From Sipunculus nudus (Eukaryota > Annelida > Sipuncula > Golfingiida > Sipunculidae), in NCBI GenBank assembly GCA_026874595.1, contig CM049319.1, forward strand, positions 6,520,101 to 6,584,100: a stretch of 64,000 bases of DNA. The letters are read 5' to 3'. A program made the translations under genes and the position numbers. A model generated the notes under the pieces. The model made no database searches and was not told the DNA's origin. It saw only the letters and a program-made list of their open reading frames with translations. Positions 26,801-39,694 of the stretch are shown one piece after another. Position 1 is the first letter of the stretch; each line of letters begins with the position of its first letter.

Positions 26801-27621
26801 ACGTTAATGATCAGCTGATGATTGATCCGTTAATATCTAATGACTCTGTCTAATTTTTGATCAAATTTTTTTTTGTGAAACAATTTAACAAATAAACATA
26901 AAAATGTTGAGATCCAAAATGGAACAACTTGAGGAACACCGCTTGTGAACTTGTTACCACAAGGCACACATGCTTCAGTGGTAACAGCATGCTTCCCAGA
27001 TTAAAGAGTGCTTCAGTTTACAGTTTGCTTCTTGGAAAAGACAACTGAGGGACCTGTGCCAGGTGTCTATTTCACATATTTACTGAATGCAGATCAAAAA
27101 CCAACTTGTTTGTTATGGTCTAAAGGAGATACACATGCAGCTCAGCACAAGGTGTGAGCCAGTGATGACCTATTGTTTTTCAACGATGGTGCCTAGATGA
27201 AGCTAGCTGACTTCAAGTTAGTATCCATGTCACATGTCATTGCTTCATGACAGAGGTATTTCAAATGATTTGCTCCAGTTAAGTCATGTTAGTTTTAAGC
27301 TATGTGACCTTTCAGAGAAACAACTATACCTGTGCATATTCAATTTGTGATGTCTAAGGTTGACTGAGCCAAGCAACATCATCCAGGGTATCGCACATGA
27401 TGCACAGGTAAGCTGTCAAGTTTTGACGTCTGTTCGACTTATAACATGTCAAATGAAAAATTACTATCTAAGATAATTATCTTGGGATACAAATTAATCA
27501 GAGTAGACGGTAGATAACCTTCCGGTCAGCTGAGCTAAAAACGAAAGCAGTGAAGAATAAACAGAGAAAGCAGGATACAGACAGAGCCTAACACGGGAGA
27601 AATCTGAGAGAGTAAACCTAC

Positions 27622-27691
27622 CAAACGGAGCATTGGCCGCATCTGACATCAGCTTGAGTGGAGTTCCTATGTCCATAAAATCATCAGCAAC
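27622..27691 (-). CDS. VCL: Vinculin exon 12: head, end of repeat region
   Basis: Encodes VADDFMDIGTPLKLMSDAAN then APF, matching human [22 protein letters not shown]. Acceptor TTGCTTTAG, donor G|GTAGGT; phase 0 in, phase 1 out. Confidence 0.95.
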
Positions 27692-28564
27692 CTAAAGCAA
27701 AAAAGCATATAGCCAATATATTACACAGAATATACAGTAAGGCCACTCACAAAAATAAATTGTTCTGAGGACCACAGATCAATTTTTATTAAGGTGTGGT
27801 GAATGAGCCTTAACCCCTTTAAGTATTGTTACAAAGGTATGATCATGACTCAGTCCCTTTATAAAAATTTTTATTTTAATTTTCCTGTGTGCAACTTTTT
27901 GTCAAACCTGTGAAACATTACTTAAAGCATTCTTAATCTTTAATTTGTTTATTTGTGGTAAGGATGTCGTGATAAATCAGATTGAACAATTATGGGGAAA
28001 ACTAGTTACCAGCATCAACACTAGGTGGCACCAATAATCAATCTGATGACTTTTTCCCATTAGTGACAGTTTTCATCTAAAAATTCTATTTTGCACTGGA
28101 TTAAAATGCATGGTGTCAATAACTGATTATAATTTCCCTTTCAGAATTATCAAGAGTAAAATGATTAAGAAGCTTTAAATGCAGACTAAATTAAACTGAT
28201 TTTATAAGCATTATTTCAGGGGCCTGATGATTTCCAAGTCAAACATGTAAAAGAGAGGATTATTGTCTTAAATAATGAAGAACTTCGCTCTTTGTCATGT
28301 CTCAGTATCTTCATAATATCAGACTTATAATTTATATGTACTTATAATTTTTGGTCACAAATGATGACATGTTACTGATACCATATGTTTTCTTGCTTTT
28401 CATTAAATGAGACAGATACCTTAATTTCTTCCAAACATGAATAGATAAATAATTAATACAATATCTATACTTAAAATAGTAATAAACTTATATACAAAGG
28501 TTATCAACTGTGTGTGTTTATGAAAATGCAGCTGAGAAAATCTACAGAACATGACTCCACAAAC
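27692..28564 (-). other. Intron 11
   Basis: AT-rich intron of 873 bases, no recognised element. Confidence 0.6.
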
Positions 28565-28657
28565 CTGATCAACCAATGCATCCTGAATGCCTCCCTTCAG
28601 TTGATGAAGTTTATGTGAGAGCTGACCTGCAAGAGCTCTGGCCTGAGGGGTGTTGGC
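28565..28657 (-). CDS. VCL: Vinculin exon 11: end of second central repeat
   Basis: Encodes ANTPQARALAGQLSHKLHQL then KGGIQDALVDQ, matching human [30 protein letters not shown]. Acceptor TTTTTCAG, donor CAG|GTTTGT; phase 0-0. Confidence 0.95.
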
Positions 28658-29108
28658 CTGAAAAAGAAAATTCTTAATTATAGCCAACTACAAACAAATT
28701 CCCAGTGCAATGGTGTTGTCATTATTGAAGGATTTCTTCTAATTAAAGCTTTATACTTTTCAATAAAGGCAATAAGTACATTTTAAAAAAAATTAAAAGT
28801 GTTCATATGTTCTCAGCAAATATTAAACAAATTTCTTAGAATACTTCTATATTAGAAAATAGGGTCTTAAAATTCATTAAATTCTTTTAATTTCTTTTCA
28901 ATGTTTTTATTAATTTTTTAACCCTCCTAATTAATGATGGTTATAAAACTTTCACATTTGTAACTTTGGATTTATTTTTATATTATATGTCATGTTGATA
29001 AAAAAATTATTAATAAATAATTAATTAAAATATACATTGGCAGGTATCTAAGTGTTACCTGAGTGAGGTAATAAACTATGAATATGACCAAAATATCGAA
29101 GTCCATAC
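28658..29108 (-). other. Intron 10
   Basis: Very AT-rich intron of 451 bases; nothing recognised. Confidence 0.6.
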
Positions 29109-29254
29109 CATGCCTCTACGACACATTTCTGCAAGCTGATTGGTTAGTCTTTCTGTGTCATCACACAAGCGTAACATGTCTGCCCGCTGTGCAGCTGGTA
29201 AAGTCTCTGCTATCCGTCTACCTTCATCAGTTACAAGTCTTGCTGCCTGCTCAC
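29109..29254 (-). CDS. VCL: Vinculin exon 10: second central repeat
   Basis: Encodes GEQAARLVTDEGRRIAETLP then AAQRADMLRLCDDTERLTNQ and LAEMCRRGM. It aligns with human [48 protein letters not shown], that is the third vertebrate repeat. Phase 1 in, phase 0 out at ATG|GTATGG. Confidence 0.95.
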
Positions 29255-30228
29255 CTGCATACACACACAAATCAACAAAATTGCAATTAAAAATACCTTG
29301 TTTCAAACTTATTGTTCTTCTTTATATTCTGATTCAATCATTGCTGCTGACATTCAAACACTAAGATAATTAATCCAATGGAAAACGAAACATATAATAT
29401 AATTACAAAGGTTTCTATATTATGGAAACATATTTTTATGTGTTTAACAATGACTTGAATAAGTATATATATAAAATACAATTTTCATAAAATTACAAAA
29501 CACACTTTACCAAATTAAGTCAATGCTTCAATAAATTCATATATTCTTGTTGCTACTTATATCAATATCAATGGTATATTATCTCAGCAATATCTGAGGA
29601 TCAAGTCACATCGAAGCTACAATCACTTGTGACTGCAACTAGTCATAGAAAACAGGTTGTCATGGTGACTGTCTACCACTACTTGGAGTAAAACAGATGG
29701 GGTCCCATCAGGATAAGACTACTGCATGACCACCAGTGACCACGTAGGACTTGTCGTATGACTTGTTGCAACTTGCCTTACGACCAGCACCAGAGACTAT
29801 CAAAGACCATCTTGGGACTAGTCATGTGTGGTCGTGCTTTAGTCTTATGACTGTTATGCAACCACCTTTCAGACTTATAGCTGGTCGTACAAATATGTGG
29901 TTAGCTGACACTTGGTGTGAAAATTGTAAGTTGGTGGCACGTTAACCTGCCACCGCTTGAAGACAACTAAAGATAAGCTACTGCTACAAATGGCCATGTT
30001 AGGTGTAAGGAGGTTTCAGTGCAGAATCAAAGAGCTCCCTATGACCGATTTTCCTCCTGCCATCATTTACAACCACTAGGGATCACCAGTGACCTTTCTT
30101 GCATCCATTTATGATTATCAGTGACTTCCCACAATTCCAGGTCATAACTAGTAGTAACTGGTCATATCCAATATTGTGAATGAGCTTTCATAGAACAACT
30201 CTGCAAGTTAAAAGCTATCAATACTGAC
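29255..30228 (-). other. Intron 9
   Basis: Intron of 974 bases. The part from about 29600 to 30190 is less AT-rich and rich in CTAGTCAT, GTCGTATGAC and ACTGGTCAT-like words in both orientations, suggesting an old inserted element, but I could not define its ends. Confidence 0.5.
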
Positions 30229-30421
30229 CTAGTCCCATGTCATTGACTCCAGGGTTGCTGAGCCAGCGCTGGGCCTGGTCCACTTTGCCAGCGACTGTGT
30301 GGGCTGGTCGTCGGAGACCGGAACGCTCTGTGTTGGTGATGGCTCCGGCCACCTTCTGTTGTAGCTCACCCAGCTTCTGTTGGATTCCTCTAGCCAGTGA
30401 CTGAGCCTGGGGGCTGTCTCC
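30229..30421 (-). CDS. VCL: Vinculin exon 9: joins first and second central repeats
   Basis: Encodes GDSPQAQSLARGIQQKLGEL then QQKVAGAITNTERSGLRRPA and HTVAGKVDQAQRWLSNPGVN, ending DMGL. It matches human [20 protein letters not shown]...[25 protein letters not shown], the boundary of vertebrate repeats 2 and 3. Acceptor ATTATACAG, donor G|GTCAGT; phase 0 in, 1 out. Confidence 0.96.
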
Positions 30422-30743
30422 CTGTATAATAAATATTAATAATAAACATACAAAATATTAATATAAAATACATTAATACTTTTTCTGACATTATAGGTTC
30501 AAAATGTAATGATATCTAAGAAAGATAAAGTTGTCTCCACCAATATTATTATGATTGTTATTATCATCATGAATACTGTATCACCATCATCATCATCATC
30601 ATCACCATCATCATCCCTTTTATTATCTTCAAATTAAACCCATCACTATCTTACACAATCAACTGCACTTGAATTCTTTTAAGGTGATATTTCATACGGC
30701 AAAAGTGTTCATAAATGCTAGCATACAGTTTGCACTGACTGAC
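30422..30743 (-). other. Intron 8 with ATC trinucleotide repeat
   Basis: Intron of 322 bases containing an (ATC)n/(CAT)n run at about 30580-30615. The interval is too short to hide a third central repeat. Confidence 0.8.
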
Positions 30744-30892
30744 CTGTCCAGCCTGTCTGAGCTCAGCGAGAGCATCGACCATGGAGGTCAGATCACTGAC
30801 AACCCTCAGAATCTCATCGCGTTCCCTTGGGTCTGCACAGCGATCAGCTGCTTTGGCAGCATCCTCCAAAATCATCCGGATTGATCGCTCAC
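30744..30892 (-). CDS. VCL: Vinculin exon 8: first central repeat
   Basis: Encodes GERSIRMILEDAAKAADRCA then DPRERDEILRVVSDLTSMVD and ALAELRQAGQ. It matches both human repeat 1 (GEQAIRQILDEAGKVGELC) and repeat 2 ([33 protein letters not shown]). Acceptor CCTTTCAG, donor CAG|GTCAGT; phase 1 in, 0 out. Confidence 0.96.
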
Positions 30893-33299
30893 CTGAAAGG
30901 TTTATAAGTCAACAGTGCATTGATATGTATACATGTCATGAACAGGCTCACCTGAAGGGTTAGAGACTTCCAACTAGTAATTATAGGTAAGTAGAAAACA
31001 ATTAAATTGTTTCTGTAGGCACTTATCTAAACCTAATTCATCTAAATATTTTATTGTACGTATGTCAAAGCATAAAAATAAACATTCAATAATAAATACC
31101 TTTCAAAGATCTGTTACTTAAACACATATAGTGGTTGGCTCCAATCTGCGAAGTTAAATATTCACAAATTCCACTTTTTCAGTGATTAACCATACAGCAA
31201 CTTACACAATGAGCATAACCATTATTATGGCAATTACCTCATACCTATGCAAAATATTAACAATTTTACCAGGAACTAAGGGGATGTCTAACGCGTGGAA
31301 ATTTTCATGCAATGGAGCCAGATATACAAAATAATTGATATTATTTAAATAATCAATTCTGAATTACCGGAAACAAAAAAGTATGCTAATATTGATGTTA
31401 ATGGCACAAATTAAATACTTTTAGGGCTATAGAAGAATTTACGGTTCACATGTGCAGAAGTGGTGTCTTATTCCAGAAGTTTTTTTTTCAGAGGATTTGA
31501 CTTTGCAAATATCGCAAATTTGAAACCCCCACACACAATAAACAAATCACAGAATTTAGTGATCATAAATGATACAGGACAAAATATCATCAACACTTCT
31601 TTTTAACTTAGAGGTGATCTTCCATGTGTCTTAATGCATTAATTACTCAATATGTGTTCAAAAGGTAAAACAAGGCATACTTCATCCAATCTAATGTATT
31701 GTCCTCAGGAATGTTCAGATTTACAACCTTTTGCATAAAAAACGTATATGAAATCTTGTATTAAGGGCATCACTGTTGCATTAGAAAATGTCTGAGTTTT
31801 CTTTAATAAAATTTAAACAATCTGATCAAATATTCATATTCATATTCTTTGTCATGCACACTGTTCAGATATATAGCATTCCATCCTAATTTTGAAGTGC
31901 TTTTACTATCCGATGTATTATACATTCCTTATTCTTTAATCTCATCAAGTAATCTAGTATTTTGTCAGCTACCATTTTACATCTAAGTTTTGTTGTTTTT
32001 GTTGGTATGTCTCTGTGAAAAAAAGTGTATACCTCTCTGTCTATTGCTGTAATTAGTCTGACAGTTGAGTAAAATTCAGACAAATTATATTATCTAATCT
32101 AAAACTACTTATCTCTAAAAAAAAACACTGAGATATTTATATACCTTTTGAGATATTTCTTGCACAGAGAAACAAATATAAAGACGAACAGCTATATCAG
32201 AATGGTAGCAGCATAACCTCAGTGGACAAACCTTGATGGAAAAGGTGATTAGTCCATACATTCATTAAAACTTGCCATTCAAAGAATATTGAATAAGAAT
32301 ATCCATGCATATAATTCTGTAGCAATGCATTCAGTTTCCATGCAGTTCTTCCAAGAAACTATTATTCATGAGCAAGTTTAAAGGACTTTCATTAATATTT
32401 CTGGGCAAAATATAAATTTTTCAAAAGCTTCATTCGATGAAAGCACATGCAAAATAGCATACATCATTAAAACTTAACCTGATGCCATGAATAAGTGTCA
32501 ACAACCAGGCCATTACCCTGACCTTTCGGCATGATGTGCAAGTTAGACTGAAGTTGCTCGGTCAACATTTTAGGTATAATTCTGCATATACAGCATATTT
32601 CACAGTAATACAGATGGTAATACAACAATCAATTAATAATAGATCAATGTTTTTTTTTTTTTTTCAATAATTGTATATGATATTACAATGGATTCTTACC
32701 ACAAACCAGAGACATATTACGAAAGAACATGATGCAAATGAGAATTTTTATTTCCAAGAATAAAACTTAGTAACAGATTTAATACATTTCTCCTTTGAGT
32801 AAAGTATGAGTGACAGAAATTGCATGAGAAGTCAGATGTTGCATGACTTGCATTTAGAAATGACCTTGCATTAAAGGTCTCACCTGTTCGAGCCAAATGT
32901 ACTGGCTCTAAAGGTATCTCAAGGTCAGTGACTTTAAAATAAAGATCATTCAGTGATTAATCTTCCAGTCTAATGTCAAGTTAGTGTTTTCATTTGAAAT
33001 TTCTGACAAGCTTAATTCCAATGTTTAAATTATTTTAAGTTATTAAACCTTAATTCAGTTACACCAAGTTAACATAGTCTCTTTTAGATTAGCAGATTCA
33101 CAAATATACATAACACTATCTTTCTTTTACTGTTTTTATTTTGTCATGGCAATCCATCATAGCACTGTAAAAACTGGCAAAGTAAAATCAAATACTAACA
33201 CATGCTTATAAAATACTCAAACTATAAAAATATATTTCTCTAACAATGCCAACTGTACAAAATAAACAACATGCAAATTATATGCAAATATATTCTAAC
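30893..33299 (-). other. Intron 7
   Basis: AT-rich intron of 2,407 bases. It contains a possible microexon at 32884-32931; otherwise nothing recognised. Confidence 0.6.
32884..32931 (-). CDS. Possible optional 16-codon microexon of vinculin
   Basis: Between exons 7 and 8, both joined in phase 1, lies a 48-base segment that keeps phase 1-1 and encodes VTDLEIPLEPVHLART before an excellent donor (ACAG|GTGAGA). The acceptor (TTTATTTTAAAG) is weaker, lacking a pyrimidine before AG. Inclusion would give GGA-VTDL...LART-GERSIR, lengthening the loop at the start of the first central repeat. No homology known to me; chance cannot be excluded. Confidence 0.4.
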
Positions 33300-33372
33300 C
33301 TGCTCCTCCAATAAGGCCATTTGGATCCATCAGCCAATCCTGTGCCTGCTTCATCTTTCCTTCAAGTGCATT
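33300..33372 (-). CDS. VCL: Vinculin exon 7: start of first central repeat
   Basis: Encodes NALEGKMKQAQDWLMDPNGL then IGGA, matching human [25 protein letters not shown]. Acceptor TTTCCCAG, donor G|GTTAGA; phase 0 in, 1 out. Confidence 0.95.
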
Positions 33373-35773
33373 CTGGGAAACATAATAAAATCATATGTTT
33401 ATGACTTGAACTGCCTTGCTTGTCTGTCATTTAGAAAAGTAAAGTAAAATAGGTGTCAATCATTTACATCTTTTTTTGCATGTTAATGACTGTACAATAA
33501 TGAAGTCTTCACCATTCTTGACCCTGACACTGGATCCTGCTGCTCTTGCAACTGATCCTAATTAGGGGTACAATCTGTCTTTAAGAATGCCTTCACACCA
33601 GCATTTACAGAAAATATAAAACAATAAAATATTTCATTATTCAGTGCTGGTGTTTGTAGGCAGTAATACATGATCACATGGGAATGGCAAATGGTATTTT
33701 GTGTATTTCTTGAATCACCTCATATTAGTTTCATACTGTATAAGTGTATTACACATATTTTATAAATTTGAATATATTTAACTGAAAACTACAAATTGGA
33801 GTGACAACACAGTGTCATTGAAGAACTGTTAATTAAATCAAAAGTGTATGTTTAACATCCTTTTGTTAAGCTATCCAATGATCTGAATCATCTAATGTGT
33901 TTTTACAAGCTACAAGCATAAAATGATTTAATGTTTTACAGGATGCTTACATTACACAATCCAATCAGCAGCTGTTAATTTTTTTGCATGTGACCAATAA
34001 ACTTGACCTTGAAAGATAAAAGATACCGTTCTATCAGATTTTTGATCAACCAGGAATTAATTTCATTCACTTGCTGTTCAGGCCACAGTTTATTCTTACA
34101 GCATGCCTTTCCACAATGAACTGAGTGGTAGAAAAAAAGTCCCCCAAAAACATATGGATGAGGGGTAGTCTAAAAAAAAAGAGTATTAAACACTTGTACA
34201 GTTAATCTTCATATTACTCAACTTTTGTGGTGTATTTTAAATTTAATAATGGTTACAGGCACTATGATTTCACTAAGTTGGTTAATATCTATTTATAGCA
34301 ACATAACTATATATTCCTGATATTATGTCATGACCATATGGGTTATAGCTGTGTATCCTAGACATAGCCATTATGTACACTGATCATACAGTTAAATCTA
34401 ATTACCTTGACACAGACTGGAATATAGTAACGTCTGGGTGGTGGTGTCGGAGGTATTTGCAAGTACCTCAAAATACTTGACCAGATCCGATAATCGTACT
34501 GAGACCACATTATGTATAGGTACTTCAGCAATCACTGCTCCATTAAAAACATCTATACAGTGCTGCAGTGTACATGTTACAGAGCATCTAGAGCTGAGCT
34601 GCTGCATGTTGTTATTTGGTGGTTATGTTTATAAATGATGTACATGGAGTGGTTATCATTCTCCTGTAATTATCAACCATGGGAGGCAGAGGCCAATATT
34701 CTGATAACATCTACAGTGAGCAGCCTATAAAGAAATAGCTAGACTGGCCCAGTTGCTATGATTATTGTTTCAATATCACAACACCAATGACTATGTGAGA
34801 TAGTGCTGCCTTCTGGTGGCAAAATATATGATTAATGTACATTTGTCATATGGTAATGCAACACTGTCAGGATTACTGACAGTCAGTATGTTGTTCAGTG
34901 ATGTAAACATTTATTTGGGTCTCTCCAAGACAAACTTTCTTTGGTCATACAACAATCAAATATTCTTTACCTGCCAAGTCACTAATTTAATGGCTATGTA
35001 TATCCATACTCAACTCATATTCTACCATAACAATATATGTATAAAAGAAGGATATAATGGGCTCTTCAAGTGACCCTGTGATGTACTTATATTTAAATAG
35101 CAGGGATTCTCTCCGTTTACTGAACAGAACTTTCTCCTATAAGCCTTCATGGAATCACATTTTTTAAACATATTTCACATATTTAATTCTGTTATAAATG
35201 CTATATTTAATTTAAACACAGTTAAATTTGATACTGTCATTAAAATTCCTTACCTTATATTATCTGAACAGAAAATGTAATTGTTCATTTATTTTAAAAT
35301 AAGTCTTGAATGCCTACAAGCTATTTTAAAGTGAATTACAAAAAATCATAATATATTTTATTGTATGATATATTTAAATGATTTTCTTATATAACATTAT
35401 ATCATGTTATATTTTATACAATCTTAATAGGAATTTAATCTATATTATATTGCCTGTTTTTTTTTAATCATATGACATAATGTGACATGTTATTATATGA
35501 TATATGTCGCATTATCTTAATTCAAATAAATCAAATCTTAAACAGACTAAAGATCCAAAACTGTTTGCTGTATCAGTTAAATTTTAAGTTTTTAAATAAA
35601 TAATAATTTTTTTACCCAGTCTCCATGAAAGATCAATTCACACACTGACATTTGTATTTTTTTGTAAGCTCTCTTTATTGCACAATGTGTCTTTACCTTT
35701 TTTTAGTACCACTTGCTTACACTTGGCATATAATATGATACACATCTATTGCTCCAAGTTTACACATACTTTA

Positions 35774-35832
35774 CAGGTGTGCAGGTGATACAGGTGAGCT
35801 TAGCACCTGTAGCCCATCACCTGTAACAGGTG
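35774..35832. promoter_or_regulatory. Cluster of six CAGGTG/CACCTG E-boxes
   Basis: Six CAGGTG or CACCTG hexamers lie in 59 bases, in both orientations, with possible stem-loop pairing between them. CAGGTG is the site bound by Snail/Zeb zinc-finger repressors and some bHLH activators. Intronic regulatory role is inference; it may also be a small repeat. Confidence 0.45.
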
Positions 35833-36489
35833 ATACCAAAACATCAATGATATAGCAATAACCTGCCCAGGTATAACAAATAAACCGACCAGCTACAGGT
35901 AATTAAGAATTCATTTATTACAACAAACATAAGCACCGGGAGAGAACAGCTGTTTGTTTATGTAAAAAAGTCCACATACAGAATCTAACTAGCTCCGTTT
36001 TATTGATATAAACATATGCAGATAAAACAGTTATGTTTCTTGAAGAACAATAAAGAGTCACTAAGAACAGTGGTAAACAAAATCACATTAGAATGCATTC
36101 TGCAAGTGTTAATCAACGTGACATGTTGTCCATTTATATACCTTTTTTTCTTTTCTTCTTCTAAAGCCAGTCAATGGCCTGTAGGTGGCACTGTCTACTG
36201 AATGAGCAAGACGTTATCCACATGATAAGAACTGTGTGATATATATTTCCAGTGGGCTTGGAACAGTCCAGGGGTTATAACATGTCAATAAGAGACTGGA
36301 GCAAATCTCTGAGGTCGTATCAATTTTTATATTTTTTTCTTTGAGGCATCGCAGGCTATATCCTAATCCATTTCTTTCTACTGAAAATACAGTAAGCTTA
36401 CCTGAACAAATGAAAACATATAGATCTGAGTGAGTTACAAGTCCACATGGAGTCCATGGTGTAATGTTCAGGATTCTACCACTAGTACC

Positions 36490-36850
36490 GGCCTCTGTGG
36501 TCTAGACGTACAGCACAGGGCTCAAAGATGGGAGTTCAAATCTCAGCCAAGGTGTTGTGAGATTTTCACAGGCCCCTGTTACCAAGCTTGATGGGAAAAC
36601 TGTACCCAACAGTCAGGTGTTACTCACAAAAAGAGTGGACCTTTTGGGGGTTCCTCAGTGTTATGACCTAGCAGTGGGGAAGACTTTACACCAAGAACCC
36701 ACAGATGTGGTAAACAATCATGTGTTTCTGCCATATATTCCGAAACTGGAATGGAACTTGGCAGATGTTAAGCCAGTATTAACATTGGCGGCAATTATGT
36801 CCACCAAGAACATTATTTACAAAAAAATAATGGTAAGGGGGCTGACTTGA
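36490..36850 (+). mobile_element. tRNA-derived SINE-like element
   Basis: TGGTCTAGACG (36498-36508) resembles a pol III A box and GAGTTCAAATC (36532-36542) a B box, at tRNA-like spacing. The sequence then continues CTCAGCC and a non-tRNA body. The 3' end is not defined. An open frame over the body (36557-36850) has no recognised product and is probably incidental. Confidence 0.55.
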
Positions 36851-37505
36851 GATTTTTAAGGTTATGGACTTGTGTCACGTTCAGTAAATTCTCGGTGTTG
36901 AGATATTTGGTCAAAATCTTCAGCATAAGGGGATATATATCCTATCTGGGCACTGGTCATGGGAGAGAGTCAAGTGTTGGAATTAATCAAATTTAGTGCC
37001 ATTTAAGGATGCTTAGGTTGTATGCTTCTCAGGGGGCTGCAGGAATGAGCTACAGGAATGGACAGGCCTGTATTACCTAAAACATATAGTGTCAGATGAG
37101 ACCGTGTCAGATCAGTCTGACAGTCATGCAGTGATATCATACCAACGTAACCCCACCGCACTTTTCCTTTTGTCATAATGTGCACAGTGAAATTATGACA
37201 AAACAGGTCTAGCTGAGTGTTACCTAACCGGAATCCACAATTTTTTTCACCAGGAGCTTATTTTTCATCAACTACTATACTCCACATTTGGTTTAGAAAA
37301 GGCAGAACTAATTAATTTTTATATAATCCTTCATATTCATATGCCCCTGAATATCAACAGATTGTATAGCTTGCAACCATCCAAGATTATGTCTGCACTC
37401 TGACAAAACTGCACCTGAAAATTACATGCATTACATTTATTCAACCTATCTTTCAGTTTCTAAAATAGCCACCAGATGGAGTTTCATGTCCTGTGAGATA
37501 CCTAC

Positions 37506-37660
37506 CAGTGCTTTCTTCATCACAGTGATGTCATCAGCGTCCCATTCATCCTCATCGTACGTGGTCAGCTGCAGGACCCGGATTATCTCGTGAATCTCAT
37601 TAGACATCTCATGTACCACATAATCACGATTATGCTGGGCATCAGGCAGACCATGGCCCC
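37506..37660 (-). CDS. VCL: Vinculin exon 6: end of D1
   Basis: Encodes GGHGLPDAQHNRDYVVHEMS then [20 protein letters not shown] and DADDITVMKKAL. It matches human [37 protein letters not shown]...MKRAL. Acceptor ACTTACAG, donor CTG|GTAGGT; phase 1 in, 0 out. Confidence 0.96.
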
Positions 37661-39573
37661 CTGTAAGTTATAAATATAAATGATAAGTAATTAATATACA
37701 AGGAATAAGTGAAAATATGCATAATTACTAATGAGTATATATGTAGAATATGCTCAGCACCAAGAAAAACATTACCTAAAAGAGTATAATGAATGTTAAA
37801 TAATATGCATGATTAGGAATGAATATGCATGATCAGGAAAGAACATATATAAGTGATTGACTAAATCAGTATCAAGGATTCAAATAACATGCTTTGCATC
37901 AGGTAAACCATGTGTTATAAATATGTTTGATTATCACCGAATATAATCTGAATGAAGATGCAGATTTAGAAATGTTCTCGGTTTGTAGAGTGCCTCTCTC
38001 CATCCCATGAAATTACTTCACAGCTGTACTGAAAGACCACCTAAAAAAATCAAAGTTGGCCTTCTGTTTATAAGGCAAAGTGAATAACTGAATCAGGTAG
38101 GTTCCCCCTTGGGAATGCTGGCTTTTCACAATTTTCTCCTTTTTTCACTCAAGAGTCCTAAATACTGATAATAAAGAATTTTACCAATTTTATGATTAAC
38201 CATTGCCTACATTTATGAACTGGGAGGGTTCCCAGAATAACATGACTGCAAAATTTCCTGAATTTTCACTGATGACTGTTTCTCTTGTGGGTCAATAAAT
38301 TTCACTGATTTTCCATGATTTGAGGCATTATTTATTATCCCTTACATTTCTCATACATCTCTTACAACTCATTTTCTAGGTTTCTCTGATAACAAGGATG
38401 GTTATAAACCATGACATTTATTATGGTCTGTTTCTAACCAGGACTGACTGTAGTAAATACTGCTGAGATAAGACACATTCTCTATAAAGGACATGTCAGC
38501 AACGACTCAGATGAAAGCCTTTAGGTAAGATAAGTCTGATCTTAACATGCTAGCTACTAAGGAGGCCTGACCATGTTTATAAACATGTATTCTTGGTTAG
38601 TCATAGGAGGCTGGGACAGGGCTGACACAAAGTTAAAAGCAGGCCTCAGGAGCAAGCCCAGGTCATACAGAAAATACTGCACAGCCAGGGCTGACAGGTA
38701 AGAACAGAGTACCAGAATAGTAGCCTTCCTTTTATAAAGGTATGAAGTGTTTAATGGCCTCCGTGGATGCTTACTGAAATGTTCCCTATTCTTCATAGAT
38801 ATAAACTAAGCTGAAAATATTTAAAGATATATCGCGTATTTATCTATAAAATCTTAATTTTAAAGAGTTTACTATACTGGTTGTTACTACAAATAAAATC
38901 ATTTAAATAACACCTTCATTCTTGTCATCTAGATGTTATATATAGGGTAAATATGTAAGTATAATCATCAGGTGTCTGAGGAGGCTGAAAGATTAGGGGT
39001 AACTGATATAAGAGCCCTGGTATGACTCCAACATAAGTCAGCATTAATTAGCATGTCTGATGTTTTTCTAGTCAGCTACTGCTATCAAATTTTTTTTTAA
39101 TTAAGGGAAAATAGATATCTGCCACTGATAATTTCACAGTCTGGCTCAGGAACTTGTCCATAAAAGTCAACATGATTAACACTGTATGTTGTATAGTACA
39201 TTGCTAAAATAACTGTGAAAAGGAAATATTTTAATGAAATCTTGGCCAATTATAAAAACAATTAAAACTTTTAAGCAGCTGTTACCTGATTCATCAATTA
39301 CCAGTCATGATAAATAATTATTTTAAATGAGAATATACTGCAATAAATAAGGTAAAATAAATTGCTTCACCACATTCTATCACAAATTTAATGTTACAAA
39401 ATCATGGAGTGATTCATTTTTTGCTGATCCTTTGTTTGTACAAACGACGAGAACCAAAATACTGTTTACACTTACAAGTATATCATAAACAAGTTGTTAA
39501 CACAGATAGACGGAAAAATTCCAGGGAGTGTTTTCACACCCACACAACAAAACAAAGCATGAAACATGGTACA

Positions 39574-39694
39574 AGAGGATACGAGGCTATTTGTTATAAG
39601 AAAGGAGAGTGTCCTTTACTGATGACAGACATAGCTGATGAGAGTTTATAATAAATTTATGGTCAGACTAAACAGGAAGAAATAAAGATATAGC
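39574..39694. repeat. Duplicated segment, copy 1
   Basis: 121 bases repeated at 41450-41570 with about four mismatches and no length change. Confidence 0.9.

Larger units (their letters stand above)
25487..27621 (-). other. Intron 12
   Basis: Intron of 2,135 bases with a 407-base MITE-like element (25645-26051), a diverged tandem duplication (about 26361-26800) and, at 27526-27543, a short solitary match to the end of the element described at 1-571 (GTCAGCTGAGCTAAAAAC). Confidence 0.6.
33373..37505 (-). other. Intron 6
   Basis: AT-rich intron of 4,133 bases. It includes a compact cluster of six CAGGTG/CACCTG E-boxes (35774-35832) and a tRNA-derived SINE-like head (36490-36560) followed by about 300 bases of related-looking sequence. 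Nothing else named. Confidence 0.6.

Noticed and set aside
29600-30190. Possible transposon with CTAGTCAT and GTCGTATGAC words
   Set aside because: Many loose inverted words but no defined ends or target duplication, so not called.
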